Assembly (NCBI RefSeq): GCF_900115085.1
Contig: NZ_FOVF01000008.1
Span: 62,001-126,000 of the forward strand
DNA from: Dokdonella immobilis
GTDB taxonomy: Bacteria > Pseudomonadota > Gammaproteobacteria > Xanthomonadales > Rhodanobacteraceae
Length of the DNA: 64,000 bases
Direction of reading: 5' to 3'
Shown piece after piece: positions 62,131 through 64,000 of this stretch (within the stretch, counting starts at the first letter, position 1; each line of letters opens with the position of its first letter). The notes under the pieces are model-generated. The model saw nothing but the letters and a program-made list of their open reading frames with translations. It was not told the DNA's origin and searched no databases. Position numbers and translations under genes: made by a program.

Positions 62131-62817
62131 ATGGCACAACCATCACGACGACTGGCCCTGCTGCTCGCACTGTGCGCCTGCATGCCGCTCGGCCACGCGA
62201 GCTATATGCAGGCCAAGGCCGGCCTGGCCCAGGTCCTGCTGCGACAGGCCTGGCAGCGGCATCTCGAGAGCGGCGACGCGGCCCGGCCGTGGCCCTGGGC
62301 CGACATGTCGCCCGTGGCGCGCCTGCGCGTGGCCCGCCTCGGCGTCGACGAGATCGTGCTGAGTGGCGATTCGGGCCGCACCCTGGCCTTCGGTCCGGGC
62401 TGGGCCGAATCGAGTGCGCCGCCGGCGTCGTCCGGTCTCAGTGTCATCAGCGCGCACCGCGACACCCACTTCGCCTTTCTGCGCCAGCTCAGCGTCGGCG
62501 ATGCGATCACGCTCGATGCGATGCACGAAGCGGAAGACTACCGCGTGGCATCGATCCGAATCGTCGACGCCCGCCATGAGCGCATCGAGACCGCGACCGC
62601 GGCCGATGCGCTGCTGCTGGTCACCTGCTATCCGTTCGATGCCCTCGACCCAGGTGGCCCGTTGCGCTACGTGGTCACCGCCGTGCCGGGCCGATCGGCC
62701 CAGCCGGCGGTTACGCAGGCTCAGGCCTTCGGTGCGTCGTCGCTCTCGTCCTCGTCGATCGGCGGCGCCTGGTCGGGACCGCCGGACATGCCGGGACCGC
62801 CGCGCATGCCTGGATGA
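62131..62817 (+). CDS. Class GN sortase (proteobacterial)
   Basis: The 228-residue protein begins with a signal-anchor (RRLALLLALCACMPLGHASY, 6-25). Catalytic residues of sortases are all present: His109 in VISAHRDTHFAFL, Cys166 in LLLVTCYPFDAL and Arg179 in GPLRYVVTAV. RLRVARLGVDEIVLSGDSG is the family N-terminal strand. It matches TIGR03784, the class GN sortase of Gram-negatives. The tail from residue 186, Ala/Ser/Pro/Gly-rich, lies antisense to the next gene over 97 bp, and the family normally ends shortly after the Arg. The codons around the start resemble a dispersed repeat. Confidence 0.9.
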   Translation: MAQPSRRLALLLALCACMPLGHASYMQAKAGLAQVLLRQAWQRHLESGDAARPWPWADMSPVARLRVARLGVDEIVLSGDSGRTLAFGPGWAESSAPPASSGLSVISAHRDTHFAFLRQLSVGDAITLDAMHEAEDYRVASIRIVDARHERIETATAADALLLVTCYPFDALDPGGPLRYVVTAVPGRSAQPAVTQAQAFGASSLSSSSIGGAWSGPPDMPGPPRMPG

Positions 62818-63167
62818 CGACGATCACCATGCTTGCCGCGCGCATGCATGCGACCCTCTCCGCGACCGTGGCCGTGCGACAGTTTCCATTCGGCATACTT
62901 GCGATAGCCCTCGTCACCGAGCGCCTTGCGCAGCTTCTGCGCCGTGTCGGCGTCGATGCGCTCGCGCTCGGCGCGCTGCTTGGCGAACAGGTCGGCATAG
63001 GCCGAGCGACGCTCGTTCTCGATACGGTGGATGGTCTCCTGCTGGGCAGCGCTCGTGTCGGGCAGGGTCGCGAGCATTTCGTAGGAGTTCGGCCCGCGGG
63101 CCTGGCTGACCGCGCTCGCGCCGACGAGCAGGGCGGCGATGACGGCATTTCGGATGGCAGTTCTCAT
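62721..63167 (-). CDS. Secreted Spy/CpxP-like periplasmic protein
   Basis: The 148-residue protein has a signal peptide (cleavage near SQARG at about residue 24) and a helical part: LPDTSAAQQETIHRIENERR, AYADLFAKQRAERERI and LRKALGDEGYRKYAEWKL. These resemble Spy/CpxP or heavy-metal resistance proteins. A Gly/His/Met-rich tail follows (GHGRGEGRMHARGKHG, then MRGGPGMSGGP) that could bind metal. GAGGAAA precedes ATG 63167. Its stop lies within the end of the convergent sortase gene. The BaeS-like kinase starts 247 bp away on the other strand; together they suggest an envelope-stress unit. Confidence 0.7.
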   Translation of the reverse strand: MRTAIRNAVIAALLVGASAVSQARGPNSYEMLATLPDTSAAQQETIHRIENERRSAYADLFAKQRAERERIDADTAQKLRKALGDEGYRKYAEWKLSHGHGRGEGRMHARGKHGDRRHPGMRGGPGMSGGPDQAPPIDEDESDDAPKA

Positions 63168-63413
63168 GGGGATTTCCTCGTTGGGGATGGTGAGGTGGAT
63201 GAAGCGACCCCGGACCAGGACCGGGAGTGGGAGCGGGAGGGTTCGGTGCACGCGCTCATAGCCTGAGTCGCGCCGGCCCGGGGTCGATTCAGGCTCCACC
63301 CTACGCCGCCAATGCGCAGCGAATACGCAGGAATCGTGGATTTTTTGCGCAACCCGGACGCGCGCCCGCCAACGGCGCTATGGTGTCGCCATGCTTTCCG
63401 TTCTCACCCGCCC

Positions 63414-64000
63414 ATGAAGCTGCGTCTCTGGCAACGCCTGTTCCTGACCTTTGCCGCGATCAGCAGCCTGGCCCTGGCCGCCTTCGTGATCTGGCAGCAG
63501 CAGACGTTCCGCAAGGGCTTTCTCGGCTATCTCGATGAAGTCGCGCTCGAACGCCTGCAGCCGGTCAGCGAACGCCTGGCGATCGCGTATTCCGAAAACG
63601 GCGGGTGGACCTTCCTGCGCGGTGATCCGCGCGCGTTTGCCGACCTGATCGAACCCGATCTGCGCCGCGGCCAGCGCATACCGCGGCATCGACCGCCACT
63701 CGACCGGTCCGGATCCGACGACGAACCACCACCGCCGCGCGACGACGACTGGCGCCGTCCACCACCACCAAGGCACGGTCCGGAGCGGGCCCGGCGGGCG
63801 CATCTGGCCGAGCTGAACCTGCTTTCTCGGCTGCTGCTGGTCGACGCGCGCGGCCTGCCGGTGGTCGGCGATCCCGAGATCGCCGGCGCTGCGGCCAGCC
63901 TGCCGATCGAGGTCGATGGCCAGACGGTCGGCACCCTGTACCTGCGTCGGTTGCCGCAGTTGCGTGGCGATACCGACCTTTCGTTCGCCCGCGACCAGCT
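63414..64000 (+). CDS. Sensor histidine kinase, BaeS-like (5' part; continues past the window)
   Basis: The first 195 residues are present. A membrane helix (FLTFAAISSLALAAFVIW) is followed by FRKGFLGYLDEVALERLQPV and AIAYSENGGWTFLRGDPRAF, which correspond to the periplasmic domain of E. coli BaeS (FERGFIDYIKHGNEQRLQLL, NWRFLRNN). The unusual Pro/Asp/Arg-rich stretch (RPPLDRSGSDDEPPPP near 90) is an insertion. DTDLSFARDQ starts the segment before the second helix, and the frame is open to the end of the window. The neighbouring Spy/CpxP-like protein fits a BaeSR-type envelope response. The catalytic part lies outside. Confidence 0.8.
   Translation, partial: MKLRLWQRLFLTFAAISSLALAAFVIWQQQTFRKGFLGYLDEVALERLQPVSERLAIAYSENGGWTFLRGDPRAFADLIEPDLRRGQRIPRHRPPLDRSGSDDEPPPPRDDDWRRPPPPRHGPERARRAHLAELNLLSRLLLVDARGLPVVGDPEIAGAAASLPIEVDGQTVGTLYLRRLPQLRGDTDLSFARDQ

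Overview
The window is high-GC, densely coded bacterial chromosome. Gene content and order point to a gammaproteobacterium of the Xanthomonadales/Lysobacterales (Rhodanobacteraceae- or Dokdonella-like). The main evidence is the series trpE ... trpG-trpD-trpC, a Clp-type CRP regulator, speD, coq7 and rplM-rpsI; the zapA/6S RNA/5-formyl-THF cyclo-ligase block beside ygfB-pepP; REP-like palindromes of the GTAGGAGCGGCTTCAGCCGCGA type; and several secreted proteins with an IFxxGF-type tail. The taxonomic placement is inferred from gene order, not from a search.

Layout. 1-4.6 kb: the end of an amidohydrolase, a family 2 glycosyltransferase, and a two-gene unit encoding an IPTL-CTERM-like surface protein and a collagen-like GXY-repeat protein. 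4.7-11.4 kb: RNA pseudouridine synthase, an OpuC-like ABC transporter with fused binding protein and permease, a luciferase-like monooxygenase, a CPBP protease, a YchJ-like protein and a glutamine amidotransferase. 11.6-17.5 kb: an EF-G that resembles mitochondrial EF-G1, an acyltransferase, a VOC protein, a HipA-like/DUF3037 pair and a cupredoxin-like secreted protein. 17.6-25.5 kb: a very long Lhr-type helicase carrying two in-frame REP palindromes, small secreted and thioredoxin-like proteins, rpiA, an EVE protein behind a 53-bp triplicated start region, and fau. 25.5-33 kb: 6S RNA, zapA and its partner, a giant propeller-PAS-GGDEF-EAL sensor, ygfB and pepP. 33-41.4 kb: NlpC/P60 hydrolase; a tandem duplication containing two secreted paralogues and two copies of cydX; the cydPABX operon; tRNA-Gln, rpsI and rplM. 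41.5-55.5 kb: Fe-S oxidoreductase, coq7, speD, clp, a HAD phosphatase and trpCDG with REP elements in the spacers, a pirin/LysR divergent pair, a Kef antiporter and trpE. 55.6-62.8 kb: a proteobacterial dedicated sortase (Pds) locus. 62.7-64 kb: a Spy/CpxP-like protein and the start of a BaeS-like kinase.

The most system-like region is the Pds locus. One arm encodes a two-component system (PdsR, PdsS) and a coupled BNR-repeat secreted protein. The divergent arm encodes the VIT/VWA sortase target, an unrecognised 61-residue protein and the class GN sortase. No OmpA-family pdsO gene is visible. Other noteworthy structures are the chain of translationally coupled mini-ORFs in front of the EVE gene, the duplicated cydX, and REP palindromes that have become protein-coding inside lhr.
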